Positions 8,971-20,100 of a DNA stretch of 64,000 nucleotides are shown here, one piece after another (the first letter of the stretch is position 1; each line of letters starts with the position of its first letter). Made by a program: the position numbers and the translations under genes. The notes beneath the pieces are model-generated. The model was not told the origin of the DNA and did not search any database. It worked only from the letters and a program-made list of their open reading frames with translations. Source of the DNA: Pseudo-nitzschia pungens (taxonomy: Eukaryota; Bacillariophyta; Bacillariophyceae; Bacillariales; Bacillariaceae); assembly GCA_037355855.1 (NCBI GenBank), contig CM074764.1, forward strand, positions 2,790,001 through 2,854,000. Reading direction: 5' to 3'.

Positions 8971-9111
8971 TAATAATAATAATAATAATAATATACGTAT
9001 TTAAATAATTTTAATCACCAAAGGTGAAACTAAATTACTCAGTCTGTAACCAGACTTTAACGTCACCTCCATCAGAGAGTCAGGACCCCAAGTGGTAGAA
9101 CGACAAATTTG
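8971..9111 (-). mobile_element. LINE 3'-end fragment (about 140 bp), minus strand
   Basis: A (TAA)n tract followed by TATACGTATTTAAATAA and the reverse complement of the LINE 3'-terminal hairpins (CAGTCTGTAACCAGACT) marks a severely 5'-truncated insertion. The match to the other copies ends at about ACGACAAATTTG (9,111), where copia-type sequence starts. Its tail directly touches the truncated plus-strand LINE fragment, giving a tail-to-tail junction. Confidence 0.85.
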
Positions 9112-9865
9112 CTTGAAAATTGATGTCCAATGCTTAGCTCTGCTTTGTTTTGGAATGGGCAATGAGGCTGGATGAAGGTTTGGTGGATATTGTTGTTCTG
9201 GATCACAGCATTCCAGGGGGTCTCGTAAGTGACAACAGCTCCTTGCTCCTTGGCGCCATCTGAAATCAAGTGCTCTGGAATTCCAACCTCATGGATGAAG
9301 ATCTTCAGGCCATCTGCTGCTTTCTTCTTGCTGTGGACAGGGATGAACTCTTCATAGCCCTTACCATTGCTGAACACTTACGCCGCCTTGTCTTGTCTTA
9401 TAATACTTGGCACTTTGGCGTGTCATGTATCTGTCCCCCACTTGCCTGCTACAACTCTTTTGTTCCTAAAACTCTGCGTCAGGAGTCTTCTAACCAAAGG
9501 ATGTTGGGGATTTCTAAATCCTTTCTGGGTTGTAACCTTGAGAGTTGCTCTTGCCTTCCTTTCAGATATGTCCCACATCTTGGAGAGCTGGTCCGAATCA
9601 ATCTTGCTGTACCAGTCAGTATCTATGGATGGTCCCCATTGCTTTCTTCTTTGGATGGTCTCAGTCTCCAGATCAGGAATTGGCTCTTCTAAGTCAGCCC
9701 ACTTGATTTGCTTGTCCTTGTACACTGCTGATAGGGAGATCAGGGCATCCCTTATGTTGGTCTTGGGATCCAGTTCAAAGCTATCCAGCCCATCAGTGTA
9801 GGCAGGTTCATACAGAGGTGTATGAAGAGCATTGATCGTGAGGCTTGGCTTGTCTTCCTTGTCCC
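9112..9865 (-). pseudogene. Copia-type (CoDi-like) retrotransposon integrase fragment
   Basis: The minus-strand frame encodes a piece of Ty1/copia-type pol. From its N-terminal side it holds a linker (KQIKWADLEEPIPDLE), a segment WDISERKARATLKVTTQKG that resembles the pre-integrase region of diatom CoDi elements, and integrase core sequence (GKGYEEFIPVHSKKKAADGL, then HLISDGAKEQG with the second catalytic Asp, then QPHCPFQNKAE with the presumed catalytic Glu). Two in-frame stops interrupt it (near 9,423 and near 9,378). The LINE fragment cuts its 3' side and the LTR of gypsy copy 1 its 5' side. The CoDi comparison is from memory. Confidence 0.7.
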
Positions 9866-10181
9866 TGTAACATGCTAGCGTAGGCTAGTAGTGTTACGAA
9901 TTAATAATTAACCGAATCTCACATGGGATTCAATCGATACTTATATACAAGATATTCATGTACGGATATCCTGTATACACGAACTGGCATGCAGAAGAGA
10001 GCGATAGCACGATTAAGGTTACATACAGAATATATGTTATATACAGGGATGTAGATTATATGAAGAGGTCGCAATGACCTCATCGCTCATTATTTCCTCT
10101 CTTTAATTTGAATCCCATCTCGTAAAGTGAAATAACACACAATTATTCATACTACTCCGAATTTCTACCTTGAGTGTTACA
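9866..10181 (+). repeat. 5' LTR of gypsy copy 1 (316 bp)
   Basis: This LTR starts TGTAACATG and ends GAGTGTTACA, so its termini carry the 7-bp inverted repeat TGTAACA/TGTTACA. By eye it aligns along its whole length, in reverse orientation, with the 311-bp LTRs of copy 3, with scattered differences. The other LTR of this copy is not found in the window. It is inserted into the copia relic. Confidence 0.9.
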
Positions 10182-10193
10182 CAGTAATTACTG
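10182..10193 (+). promoter_or_regulatory. Palindrome at the primer-binding position, CAGTAATTACTG
   Basis: Directly after the LTR, where the minus-strand primer should anneal, lies CAGTAATTACTG, a perfect 12-bp palindrome followed by TCCGCTTTCACGTAG. No TGG complementary to a tRNA CCA end is present. The same palindrome follows the LTR ends at 35,831, 49,158 and 49,612. Confidence 0.6.
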
Positions 10194-10316
10194 TCCGCTT
10201 TCACGTAGAAAGACAGTAGTATTCAGTACTGAATCTAAACTAATCAACAAACTCAACAACAGGACCACCTTGTGTCCCCGAAAAGAGAAATATCTATCAA
10301 GACCAAGCAGATAACC

Positions 10317-11311
10317 ATGGCTGGCATCTACAGAGATCCCCCTATTGCCTACAAGAGCTCTTTCGATCGAACCAAGCCAAAGCTTTTCACCCTGTACAAT
10401 GTCGATGAGGATCGAACCGACAGCATGAAAGTCCCCCTGTTCACTGAGACCGGAGGACTAGAAGAACTGCTCTTTGTGGAGGAGTCCTTTCGAAATGCGG
10501 CCAAGCTCCTAAGACTCCCAATCAGCATCTATCTCACCCACTTCAGTCGATGCCTTACAACGGACGCCCAAAGCAAGTGGAATGACATGATAAAGGATCC
10601 ACTGGACCCAGAAGAATACCAATATTCTCAAGACGAGATTGGAGGATATGAGCAAGCATTCATCGATTTCACCAAGCTCTACTGCAATGCCAGGGATGCC
10701 AGAGACATCATGCACACCTATCTCCACAGCTCGGAATGCCGAAAGACACCATCAGTCACATGCAAGGAGCACACTGACCGAATCCTTATCCTCATGAAGT
10801 ACACCCAGAAGCTAGAGGGGAGCAGTGCGCCGCTCTCCAGAGTGGAGAAACTCACTATTCTCCTACACTCCTTCCCCTCTGCATGGATTGAGAACTATGG
10901 AATCATCCACAGTCCAATTCATAGTGGACCACATGAGCTGCCACGAGTGCCAAGCTAACAAGAAGAGCAACAAGAACAACAACAAACAACAGAAGTGCTC
11001 GAACAACAACAACAGCAACTCTCGAAAACGCAACTACCATTCCAACCAAAAAGGAAACCAGAACAAAAAGAAATCCAACCCTTGTCGCATCCCAGGCCAC
11101 AATCACGATTGGTCTGAGTGTCCAAAGAACCGGTTCTCCAAGAACCACAACAAAGGCTCCGGAAACAACCAAACTGAGTCCTTCCATACTCATACTCAAG
11201 CCCTCATGATACCAGGAAGCAATGAGACCTTCCAAGCTCACATCAACGCATGCCAATCATGGTGGGAGAACTGAACAAAGTATCGATGGGGAACTTGTGT
11301 GGCTCCCCTGA
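10317..11311 (+). pseudogene. gag: gag of gypsy copy 1, frameshifted
   Basis: The start ATG (MAGIYRDPPIAYK) corresponds to the start of the intact gag of copy 3. Capsid-like sequence follows (SIYLTHFSRCLTTDAQSKWND). A deletion near 10,905-10,925 shifts the frame after YGIIHSPI. The rest continues in another frame through the Asn/Lys-rich stretch and the knuckle CRIPGHNHDWSEC. A second deletion near 11,245-11,270 follows (INACQSWWEN ends in a premature stop), then the family end LVWLP and TGA. It is broken at least twice and is not functional. Confidence 0.88.
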
Positions 11312-12480
11312 TTCTCCAGAGGCTCTAAGCCTCAAAAGAAGCCCCCGGCTTCACCTAAACCAGTAATCACCTTGCCTCCAGCTCCCCGGGAACTGGATGC
11401 CAGCACAGCCCTGCTGTCTGGGATGACGCATGGAGGAGATCTCCCAGATAAAGAGGGGAAGGAACCTACAGGATGGAGTCCTGTTGAGTGCTCAGCAAAG
11501 CCTGCAATCGCAGCAACAACAACAAAAACAGTTCGATTCTCTAACACAGAGAAACAATCAAACATTGATCCAAATCGAAAACCACCGAATCAATCCAAGG
11601 GTACAACAGACGCATCATCGGCAGCGATTAATACAATTGATCCGATCAAGCAACAAATGGACCACTCTTGTCTCTAGCAAGAAATTGGTCCACCGGTACA
11701 GCAAAAAATCTCTATTGCAATCCCAGAAACTCCAAAGACTACACCAAAGGAGGTGCGTTGGAGCAAAATTATTTAAAGCTGCTGTCGACTGCTGGAAATC
11801 CAGCAGAACAGGCATCGAATAAGAGCAACATGGCTCCTATTCTACTAACCAACACACAGTACATACAAGGCATTCCAACGAAATCAAGACCACTACTGGC
11901 GCTCCTAGATAGTGGATCCTCTGGAACACTAATCAACAAAAGAGCGCTACCATTCGGAACACTACCAATCAGAAGCAAACATCAAGTTCTAACTACTACA
12001 GCTAACGGAAGCTTCGATACGACCAAATATATCATCATGAAGAACCTCAAGCTACAAGAGTTTGGCAACTACACTATCGATCGACAAGAGGCAAGACTCT
12101 TCCATTCCCCCAACTGCAAATATGATCTTATACTAGGCAGAGACTTCCTTCACCTAGCAAAGATCAACCTCCTATTCAAAGAAGGAGCAGTTAAGTGGAT
12201 GGATAGAACCATTCCCATGAAGGATACATCCTTATACCACGATTCAGACTACAGCATGCTCATGGAGGAACTTGAAGATGCTGAGCTCTTTGCTGATGAC
12301 CTCTCGTTCGCAAATCCATACAAGTCCAAGGTGATCCTAGACAGAGCCTACCAAGAAACAGATCCATCTACAGTTGCACAGCAACAATCCCACATGTCCA
12401 AAACAGAGCAACAGCAGTTCCAAGCAATACTCAACAAGTATCCTAATGTCTTCAATGGAGAACTGGGAAAATATCCACAC
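11312..12480 (+). pseudogene. pol: pol of gypsy copy 1, N-terminal part (protease), split by LINE A
   Basis: After the gag TGA the same frame opens again (KKPPASPKP, then LPPAPRELDAS) but shifts near 11,650-11,680. The continuing frame contains the aspartic protease motif LLALLDSGSSGTLI and the stretch LILGRDFLHLAKINLLF. It runs into the RT linker (QFQAILNKYPNVFNGELGKYPH), where LINE A interrupts it at 12,480. The remainder resumes at 23,260. Last 16 bp (12,465-12,480) are the left target-site duplication of LINE A. Confidence 0.88.
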
Positions 12481-14172
12481 ACAATTTTGCGACGCGCGAT
12501 TTTGTCCGACGTTCCGATGTTCCAGTACTTAAAACACGTAGATTTCTACACAACTTTCCCCTTTGATATCTCCCTCACTTCTAAAGCTCCTACAACAACA
12601 CCAAGCACTACACCTATCAACAGAGACCTCGCCTATCTGTTTCTGCTGTTTCTTTGGCTGCTCCTTGCTTCCTTTGGTTGCTTTGGTTGCTTGCTTCCCT
12701 GCCGGTCGGTCGATCGCTTCGGCAGCAACAAGCAAACAAGGACACATAATTCCTACAGAACTTCCAGTACTAATTTCTACAGCTGATTCTGTTTCGGTTC
12801 CGAGCTCGGTTTGTTTTTCGATCTGTTTTCAAGCTACCTTATTATTTAACGCTATACAGTCTTCCAAGCCCCATAAGTGATACCCACTTAACGTTCTACA
12901 TTCTTCAAGGTCGAACCTACTTACCGTTCTACATTCTTCAAGATCAAACACATATACACCCCCCTTCTAGAAGGTTCCTACTCGCTGATCCCTAAGTATC
13001 TGCAAGTTCGCGCAAGCATATCTTCCAGTTCCCCTTTATTTTCAAGCCAATTGCCCCCTGCTCTTACTAGTGTCAATCACTTAAGCGCTACCCTGTTTCC
13101 TAGCCAAGCCCCCCCGTCCCTAAGTGTTTTCGCTTAAGGCTCCCCCTACTACACCTGTTTTCAAGCCAAGACCAACCGATCCCTAAGTACCTTCTACTTA
13201 TTGCACTCTTGTTTCCAAGACTACAGCTACTACAGCCCCTTGTTTCAAGACTACAATTTCCCTGGTCCCTAAGTGTTCGCGAGTTCCCTGATCCCTAAGT
13301 GTTTTCGCTATTAAGCAACCCCAACTTGAACTTCAAGTTCGACACTGTTTTCAAGACACAAGCCTCCCCCCGGTCCCTAGGTGTTTCTACTAAAGCCCCT
13401 GTTTTCAAGCAAGCAGCTTCCCTGGTCCCTAAGTGTCTCGCTCAAGGTCCCTGTTTTCAAGCCAATTGCCCCTGGATACTGTTTCCACTTATAAGTACTT
13501 GCGAGTTTGAACTTCAAGTTCCCTCCTGAGCCTTTTAAGTGTGCCCTGCCATTGATATCCCCCGGTCTCTAAGTGTTCCTACTAAAGCCCCTGTTTTCAA
13601 GCTACTAACTTCCCTGGGGGCTGCTGTATTTCAATTCAAATCGCTTACGATTCGAATTTGCAAGCCTACAAGCCTACTCGATTTGCAGTAGTAGTTGCAA
13701 AATTGTTCAAATTTGCACAATTTTCAAGCTACGCGTACGAGTACTAGCTACACACAATTTGCAGAGTTCTGCGTGTGTGCTCCAAGTGTGAGACAATCTG
13801 ACTCGACCGCTCCGAGTGTGAGACAAATTTTGCTCGTTTTTTAGCAAAAATTCCTACACGAAAATCCTACACGACAATCCTACACGTTTGCAGCGTTCTT
13901 CCGCGCAGAGTTTTTGGGCTCCAAGTGTGAGACAAATTTTGCTCGTTTTTTAGCAAAAATTTCCAGGTTCCCCGGTGACTTTTGTGGGTGTGCTCCAGTA
14001 TATTTTTTGGATCCCCAGGGACCTTTTCCTTGTCCAGACCAAGGTTACCCTTGTTGTTGCTGCTGTACCCTGTTTCCAGGATACACCCATCTGTATATAT
14101 CCATACAGGTTAACACTGACAGCCTACCAGCGCCCGAGCCAACACGCCTATTCAGACGATCCTCGCCCCACC
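12481..14172 (+). promoter_or_regulatory. LINE A 5' leader with degenerate tandem repeats
   Basis: The first ~100 bp match the 5' ends of copy B and of the 1.67-kb element, including GTAG-ATTT-CTAC (hairpin at 12,538-12,549). From about 12,880 to 13,620 the leader is a degenerate array built on (C)CCTGTTTTCAAGC and GGTCCCTAAGTGTTT, at roughly 50-60-bp spacing. Further on, TCCAAGTGTGAGACAA occurs at about 13,780, 13,820 (CTCCGAGTGTGAGACAA) and 13,920, with TTTGCTCGTTTTTTAGCAAAAATT duplicated. LINEs need an internal promoter, which should be here. An in-frame ATG at 13,975 could extend ORF1 by 66 codons. Confidence 0.65.
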
Positions 14173-17145
14173 ATGCCTCCCCCCCCGCCAGCTTCCAGGC
14201 GGAAAAGGTCTCCCTTGGATAACACTCCTTCAAACAAACGCGCCTTTACGGGGACCCCTTCCCGCCGACTACCTGCTGGTTCCGTTCTTCAGGCTACTCC
14301 CTCTCCCCCTCCCTCTCCCCGTACAGCTAGGGATTCACTCCCTTCTGATGATGATATGTCCTTCACTTCTGCTGTGTCTACTGGTGCACTAGATGTTGTT
14401 GATATGAGCACTGAGCAGTCAGGCACTGGGCATTCAGATACAGGGCATTCAGGCAGTGGGCAGTCCGACAGTGGGACGTCTGACAGTGGGAAGTCCAACA
14501 GTGGGAAGTCCAACAGTGGGAAGTCCAACAGTGGAAATTCCAACAGTGGGACGTCCAACAGTGGGAAGCCCAACAGTGGAAAGTCCAACAGTGCGACGTC
14601 TAGGGATGGCCAGCCAGGCTCTGAGCACTCAGACTCTAAGCACCCTCCTTCCAAGGTCTCTCCTTCCAAGCCTAGTCTGAAACAAGCTACTCTTGCATTT
14701 CTTTCTGACACACCGTCTGCAGAGCGACATGCCCTGCGCAAGAAAGCCCTGGCTGCTGCCAACAAAGCTCACTCAGATTCCTTCCTCTGGTGCTTCTACG
14801 GTAAGGGGCCTTTTACTGGTCGTGCTTCCATTCCCACCCCTATCCACACTCTTCGTAAAACTCCAGCAGGATCCCGGCTATGGACTGGGTGTCCTAGCCC
14901 CACTCACTTCTTCAGCAAGAAAGATGGGAATGACAAGAAATCCATCCATGATGTCTGTCAGTCTGCCATCCCTCCAGCATATGCTCAAGCTTTTCCTGAC
15001 AACCCTGAGTGGAGAACTGCTTCTGTGGAGTCCCTGGTTTCCCTTGCTTCTCTCTGCTTTCAAGCCTCTGCAGACTGGACCAAGCAACCTTCAGGCCATG
15101 CTCTGAAGAGATGTCTTATTGGTTTGGCCAAGATGTCTCCTGAGTGTTTTGATGACCTGTATTGTGAAGGTAACCTTTTGCCCAGCACTGAAGGACGAGT
15201 TTGGTTGGCAGCCAATCAGGTGCTTGGCTCCCACTGGTATTTCAAGAAGCGACCTCCTACACCTGCGCCAACTGCAGTTGATGATGCTTCTACTTCCAAA
15301 TCAGTGTCCTTTCTTCCTGGTGGAGGTGATGCTACTGTCTTGTCCTCCTCTGCTGGGCATTTCCTCCAACGCCGAGGGGTTTGCTCCAGTGATTCTAGAG
15401 CTCCAGTGGATGTCACTGCTGGCACCAAGTGTTCTCATCGTTCTTATGTCACTCTGTCCCTTCCAAGGTTGATGTCACAACACCCTGGGGAACTATATGA
15501 TGAGCTGCTCAAGTCTCTCAAGGAAGCTTTGGATCTTCTGTGGACTGTTGACAAGCGCCTGGTGTTGTATGTTTTTCCCTCCAGAGCCAGGCTCAACCCC
15601 AAGGCCAAGCCTGTTACCAAGTTTTGGACGACACTTCCTGACAGGAAGACCTTGGAATTGTATGTTGCTCAGCTCTGGCTTCGCAGTAGAACTGCTCCTC
15701 ATCTACGCTTCTTTGTGGGCCACAGTGCTTCCCTGGAGAAACTCTTTTCAGCACAATTGCTCCAGAGGCTCAGAGACCGTGACATGGACCTGAAATATGA
15801 CCACATACAGGCCCCAGTTATTGTCACATGTGGCTTTCTCCTTGGATCTTACATGCAGAGTTTTGATCTTGACCACTACAACGAATTGCTTCAGACTCAT
15901 CCCAGGTTTCAGGCATGTCCTATTGCTGTTATCAGGAAGAATATCAGCCTTGACAACTCCAGAACTCCTGATCCCAATCCTGTTCAGGCTGCACATGTTT
16001 TGTGTGATGCTACAAAGCGCGCCCAAACTGTTAAGCTCCTCAAAGCCCAGTTCAATCGGTGCAAACCTTCAGACATTGCCTCTCTCCCTGATGGTAAATT
16101 CTACAAGTTTATTGAGACAGCTACCAATCCTTCTGACAGACCTCTTCCCCCCTCCAAGCTCAAGACTGTTCGCCAGGCTAAGCACCGCCAAGCTAAATTT
16201 ATTGAGAGCCATGAAACTGCTCCTGTTCTGGGGGTAGTTGATCTTGATCTTCCAGTTGACCTGGGCCAAGGGCTGGGTTTGAAGACACTGCGCAGTGTGC
16301 TTCTGGGTATCAGAACCCGTGACAATTGGTCATGGCCTCTTTTTCTTTCTGTCGATACCAGTTCATACCGAGGCGAGATCCTTGCTTTGTACAATATCAC
16401 TACCAAGGCTGAAGCAATGGCCATGTTGTCTTTCCTGCCTATTATACTGGAAGCTCATTATGGTTCTTGTGTTCGACAATGGTTCTCTTCTGAGTGCCTG
16501 ACTGAAATGGAAGCCTACCATTGGGATGCTGCTGCCAATTGTGTTGTGGAAACTGAACCTGCTGCAGATCCAATGCAGGATGACTCTCTTCCATTTTTTG
16601 GTGATGGGGATGCAAGAGATTGGGAACTTGTTGATGATGACTTGTCAGTTGACCTTGCCCCAGACCTTACCTTTGATCTGGATCTGCACTTTAACCTCCA
16701 AGCCCGTGCTGACAGTGGTGGTGGCGGATTTGATGATTCTCAATCCATGGATACTTTAGCAACCGGTACTTCCAATCTCACTGATGTCCAGGCTTCAGCG
16801 CCTGCAGGTGGTGTTCCTACTGGAGGTGATTCTTCCAATGTTGCCAAGGCTGATGCCTCTCCTGGTATTCCTCCTGAAGTTCCCCCTGCAGTTCCTGACC
16901 CTCCCCAGAATGCCATGGCTGGTGACCTCCCTGTGGCCTCTCCTGATTCCTCAACTGCAGTTCCTGCTGCCGGTGGTGGGGAAGACGCAGCCTCTGCATT
17001 GAGGCTTGGAGTTGCTGCAATTGCATTCTCCTCCAGCCATGATGCTAGTGTCAGTGATTTGAGCCATGCCAATGTTTCCACCAAATCAGCTCCGGCAACT
17101 CTTCCATCCCTGCGACAGACTGGGTTTCCTTCTGATCATGGTTAG
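14173..17145 (+). CDS. LINE A ORF1 protein (990 aa), function unassigned
   Basis: The start was set at the ATG in CCACCATGCC because MPPPPPASRRKR aligns with the start of ORF1 in copy B (MTPPPNKG), whereas the upstream ATG at 13,975 reads leader sequence. The N-terminal ~140 residues are Pro/Ser-rich and basic, then a run of 5-residue repeats (SNSGK, SDSGT; DNA about 14,455-14,600). A conserved block begins at LRKKALAAANKAHSDSFLWC, with GCPSPTHFFSKKDGNDKKS and PSGHALKRCLIGLAKMSPEC. A second block follows (TLPDRKTLELYVAQLWLRSR, then VTCGFLLGSYMQSFDLDHYN). The C-terminus is acidic and Pro/Ala-rich (DDDLSVDLAPDLTFDLDL). No CCHC knuckle or RRM is visible. It probably binds element RNA, as ORF1 proteins do, but that is inference. 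It overlaps ORF2 by 8 nt. Confidence 0.85.
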   Translation: MPPPPPASRRKRSPLDNTPSNKRAFTGTPSRRLPAGSVLQATPSPPPSPRTARDSLPSDDDMSFTSAVSTGALDVVDMSTEQSGTGHSDTGHSGSGQSDSGTSDSGKSNSGKSNSGKSNSGNSNSGTSNSGKPNSGKSNSATSRDGQPGSEHSDSKHPPSKVSPSKPSLKQATLAFLSDTPSAERHALRKKALAAANKAHSDSFLWCFYGKGPFTGRASIPTPIHTLRKTPAGSRLWTGCPSPTHFFSKKDGNDKKSIHDVCQSAIPPAYAQAFPDNPEWRTASVESLVSLASLCFQASADWTKQPSGHALKRCLIGLAKMSPECFDDLYCEGNLLPSTEGRVWLAANQVLGSHWYFKKRPPTPAPTAVDDASTSKSVSFLPGGGDATVLSSSAGHFLQRRGVCSSDSRAPVDVTAGTKCSHRSYVTLSLPRLMSQHPGELYDELLKSLKEALDLLWTVDKRLVLYVFPSRARLNPKAKPVTKFWTTLPDRKTLELYVAQLWLRSRTAPHLRFFVGHSASLEKLFSAQLLQRLRDRDMDLKYDHIQAPVIVTCGFLLGSYMQSFDLDHYNELLQTHPRFQACPIAVIRKNISLDNSRTPDPNPVQAAHVLCDATKRAQTVKLLKAQFNRCKPSDIASLPDGKFYKFIETATNPSDRPLPPSKLKTVRQAKHRQAKFIESHETAPVLGVVDLDLPVDLGQGLGLKTLRSVLLGIRTRDNWSWPLFLSVDTSSYRGEILALYNITTKAEAMAMLSFLPIILEAHYGSCVRQWFSSECLTEMEAYHWDAAANCVVETEPAADPMQDDSLPFFGDGDARDWELVDDDLSVDLAPDLTFDLDLHFNLQARADSGGGGFDDSQSMDTLATGTSNLTDVQASAPAGGVPTGGDSSNVAKADASPGIPPEVPPAVPDPPQNAMAGDLPVASPDSSTAVPAAGGGEDAASALRLGVAAIAFSSSHDASVSDLSHANVSTKSAPATLPSLRQTGFPSDHG

Positions 17146-20100
17146 CTCTTCTGGTATGAGGTTTGATGGGATGCCTTCCACTCCAAATCCTATCAATGCT
17201 TCTACTGTTTCTCCCTTTTCCTCCTCCGCCTCTTCCCCTGTCTCTCAGTTTGTCCAATTAACTCTTCATGGAGACTCTCTTGCTGCTAAGGATTCTGACA
17301 GTTTTGGTCACTCCTTCCCTCAAGCTCCATCCTCTAACTCCACCATCATCACTTTCCAAAACATTGGACCACAGCGCAGAGCTTCCTTTATGTCCATGTC
17401 CAAGCACAACTCCCGTCAATTTGTCAAGAGCAATGCCAGTGTGGCTCTTTTTGCTGAACATTGTTTGAATGAATCCAAACTCCTGCCATGTGATCTTTTC
17501 AATCGGCGCATGAAGAATATCAGTCCCTCAAGTTTTTCCTACCTTGCCAACAACAAGCATGAAGCTTCTGACTGTTCATGGCTTCAGCCTGGTGGTACAG
17601 GGTTTTCCATTGATCAACTGTTCAGTTCCCACAAGATTGCCCATGGGGCTGATCCTTCTGGTCTTGGGAGATGGTCCTTTGTCAAGTTTCAGGGCAGGGA
17701 TGGTTACACTGTCACTATGTTTTCTGCTTACTGCCCTGTTGAAAATGACAGGGACCTTGGTTCCGTCTGGAATCAACAGTACCGATACTTTCAAGCAGCT
17801 GAAAATCTTTTCAGTCCCAACCCATGTATTCTCTTTCACAGGGATTTGACTGCTGCCCTTCAGGTCTGTCTGGGTGCAGGTGACCAGGTCATTCTTGGGA
17901 TTGATCAAAATGCTGATGTTCGGACTGATGGCTTGTCTTTTGAGCTCAAGGCTCTTGGTTTCAGAGATGCCATTCTTACCCTTCATAGTCAGTCTTCTCC
18001 TCCTGCCACTCACAACCGCAACACTACCAGAACACCAATTGATGCCATTTGGGTCTCTGAGAATGTTGATGTTCTCAGGGCTGGGTATTGTCCCTTTGGT
18101 GGCGCCTATGGTATGGAATCGGACCACAGAATGCTTTGGATTGAAGTCTGTAATTGCAGCCTCATGGGCAAACACCTGCCACCTACCGTGAGCTTCTCTC
18201 ATTCCAAACTCCAGTCCTCCCACCCTCATCTGCGCCAACGGTATTTCAAGCGTGTCAGGCACAGCTTTCTCAAGGCTGGAGTGTTTTCTCTCCAAGCTAA
18301 GCTGGAACACCTCCTGGCTCAGTTTCAGTCTGGGGATATTTCTGTGCGCGCTGCTCTCATCACCACATATGAAGTCCTCCATGAAACCTCCACCTCTCTC
18401 AGGCTCTCTGTTGAACAAAACCTTTGCCACACAAGAGCTGGTCTGGTTCCATGGTCCCCGAAGCTGCAAGTCTATCGTGATACAATTGACTTTTGGCGGC
18501 GTGTTGTTAAGCTGAGACAGGGTGTGTCCACCAGTCATACTGTTTTGAAAAGGCTGGCATGCAAGCTTTCTCTCTACAAAGGAGAACACAGTGATCTTTC
18601 CAGTGCTGTCCTCCACCTGAAACAAGCTTACAGGCAATACCGGGCAGTGAAAAAATTGGCCCCCTCTTGGAGAGACTCCTTCAATCAAGGCCTGGTGGAT
18701 GCACTTCTTGCTGAAGGCAAACCTCACAACCAGAATGCTTCCCAGATTCGTGCCCGGATGCGCAGGGAACGTCTTCAAAGAGAGCTTGGCCTTGCTGCTA
18801 GGTCTATTCGGGGACGTGTCAACAAGTCAGCTGTCTTGCGAGCTATTGCAGTTGGCCCTGATGGTGCTGAACAGGTCTTGGAGTCCCAGTCCACTATGGT
18901 TCCAGCTATGGCTGAATCCAATGTCCGGCGTCAACAGCAGTGTCTTGGCACTCCTTCCATGACTCCCTCCTTCATTCAAGATTTTGGCTACCTCGGCACA
19001 GCCCATGCTTCTGCTCAAGTTCTTGATGGCACATATAATCCTCCTCCTGCCACTGACAAATACCTGTCTGAATTTCTTTCTTGTCTCAAAGTCCCTGCCT
19101 CTATTCTGAGTTTGCCTCCCTTTGACTATTCAGTGTGTCCAGCTGACAATGCTGCTGCCTGGAAACACCAGAGGGAACGCACAGCAAGTGAACCTTCATG
19201 TTTGAGTTTTGCCCACCACAAGGCTTTTGCCCTGGATCCCCAGTTGAACAAGTTTGACACTCTACTGAGATCAGTCCCATTGATTGTTGGCTTCTCTCCT
19301 TCTGCCTGGCAGGTCATCACGGATGTTGAGATCTTCAAGAAACCTGGTGAATATAGAGTGGATAAGATGAGACTCATCCAGTTGATGTCTCCTGAGTTCC
19401 AAATCAACAACAAGATGATTGGCAGACGAATTCTTGCCCATGCTGAACGTGCCAATGCCGTGGCTGTTGATCAACATGGAAGCAGGAAACACCACAAGGC
19501 CATCAACACCTGCTTGAACAAGAAGCTCATCTGTGATGTGTTGAGGCAGAAGCGCAGATCCGGTGCTGTTGCTATGAATGATGCCAAGGGCTGTTATGAT
19601 AGAATCTCTCATCCCATTGCAGGTCTCACTCTCCAGAGCTTTGGTGTTCCTGCACATGTGTGTGAAGTTCTTCTGTCTACTCTGCAACATGCTAAGCACC
19701 ACATCAAAACTGGTTTTGGTCGGTCAGGTCCTGTGTATGGTGATGAACCTGTTCCTCTCAGTGGTTGTGGCCAAGGCAATGGTATTGGTCCAACTCTTTG
19801 GGCTTTGGTGTCAACCATTGTCTTCCGAATGATGCAACAGGCTGGGCATGGTGTCCATCTTATCACTTCTTTGTCACTGCAACTGGTTTCTCTTGTGGGT
19901 TTTGCCTTTGTGGATGACACAGATTTGTTTTGTGCTGGCTCTGATTCCTCAACATCTGGTGAAGAATTAGCTGTTGACTTTCAGGAAGCTCTTGACCGAT
20001 GGGCTGGTGGGATTATTGCCACTGGTGGTGCGATTGAACCTGCCAAATCTTTCTGTTATTTGATTGATTTCAAATGGAATGGATCCGGTTGGGACTATCG

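Noticed and set aside
13975..14172. Upstream start extending LINE A ORF1 by 66 codons (also in D)
   Set aside because: Copy B has unrelated leader sequence in this position and aligns only from the ATG at 14,173; kept as an alternative start only.
14289..14765. Minus-strand frame with regular DFPLLDFPL repeats
   Set aside because: It is the antisense reading of the ORF1 SNSGK repeats.
17576..18778. 400-codon minus-strand frame inside LINE ORF2, with a counterpart of 353 codons at 59,107-60,168
   Set aside because: It is antisense to the endonuclease region, without recognisable motifs, and is broken in copies B and C; a shadow of ORF2 codon bias.
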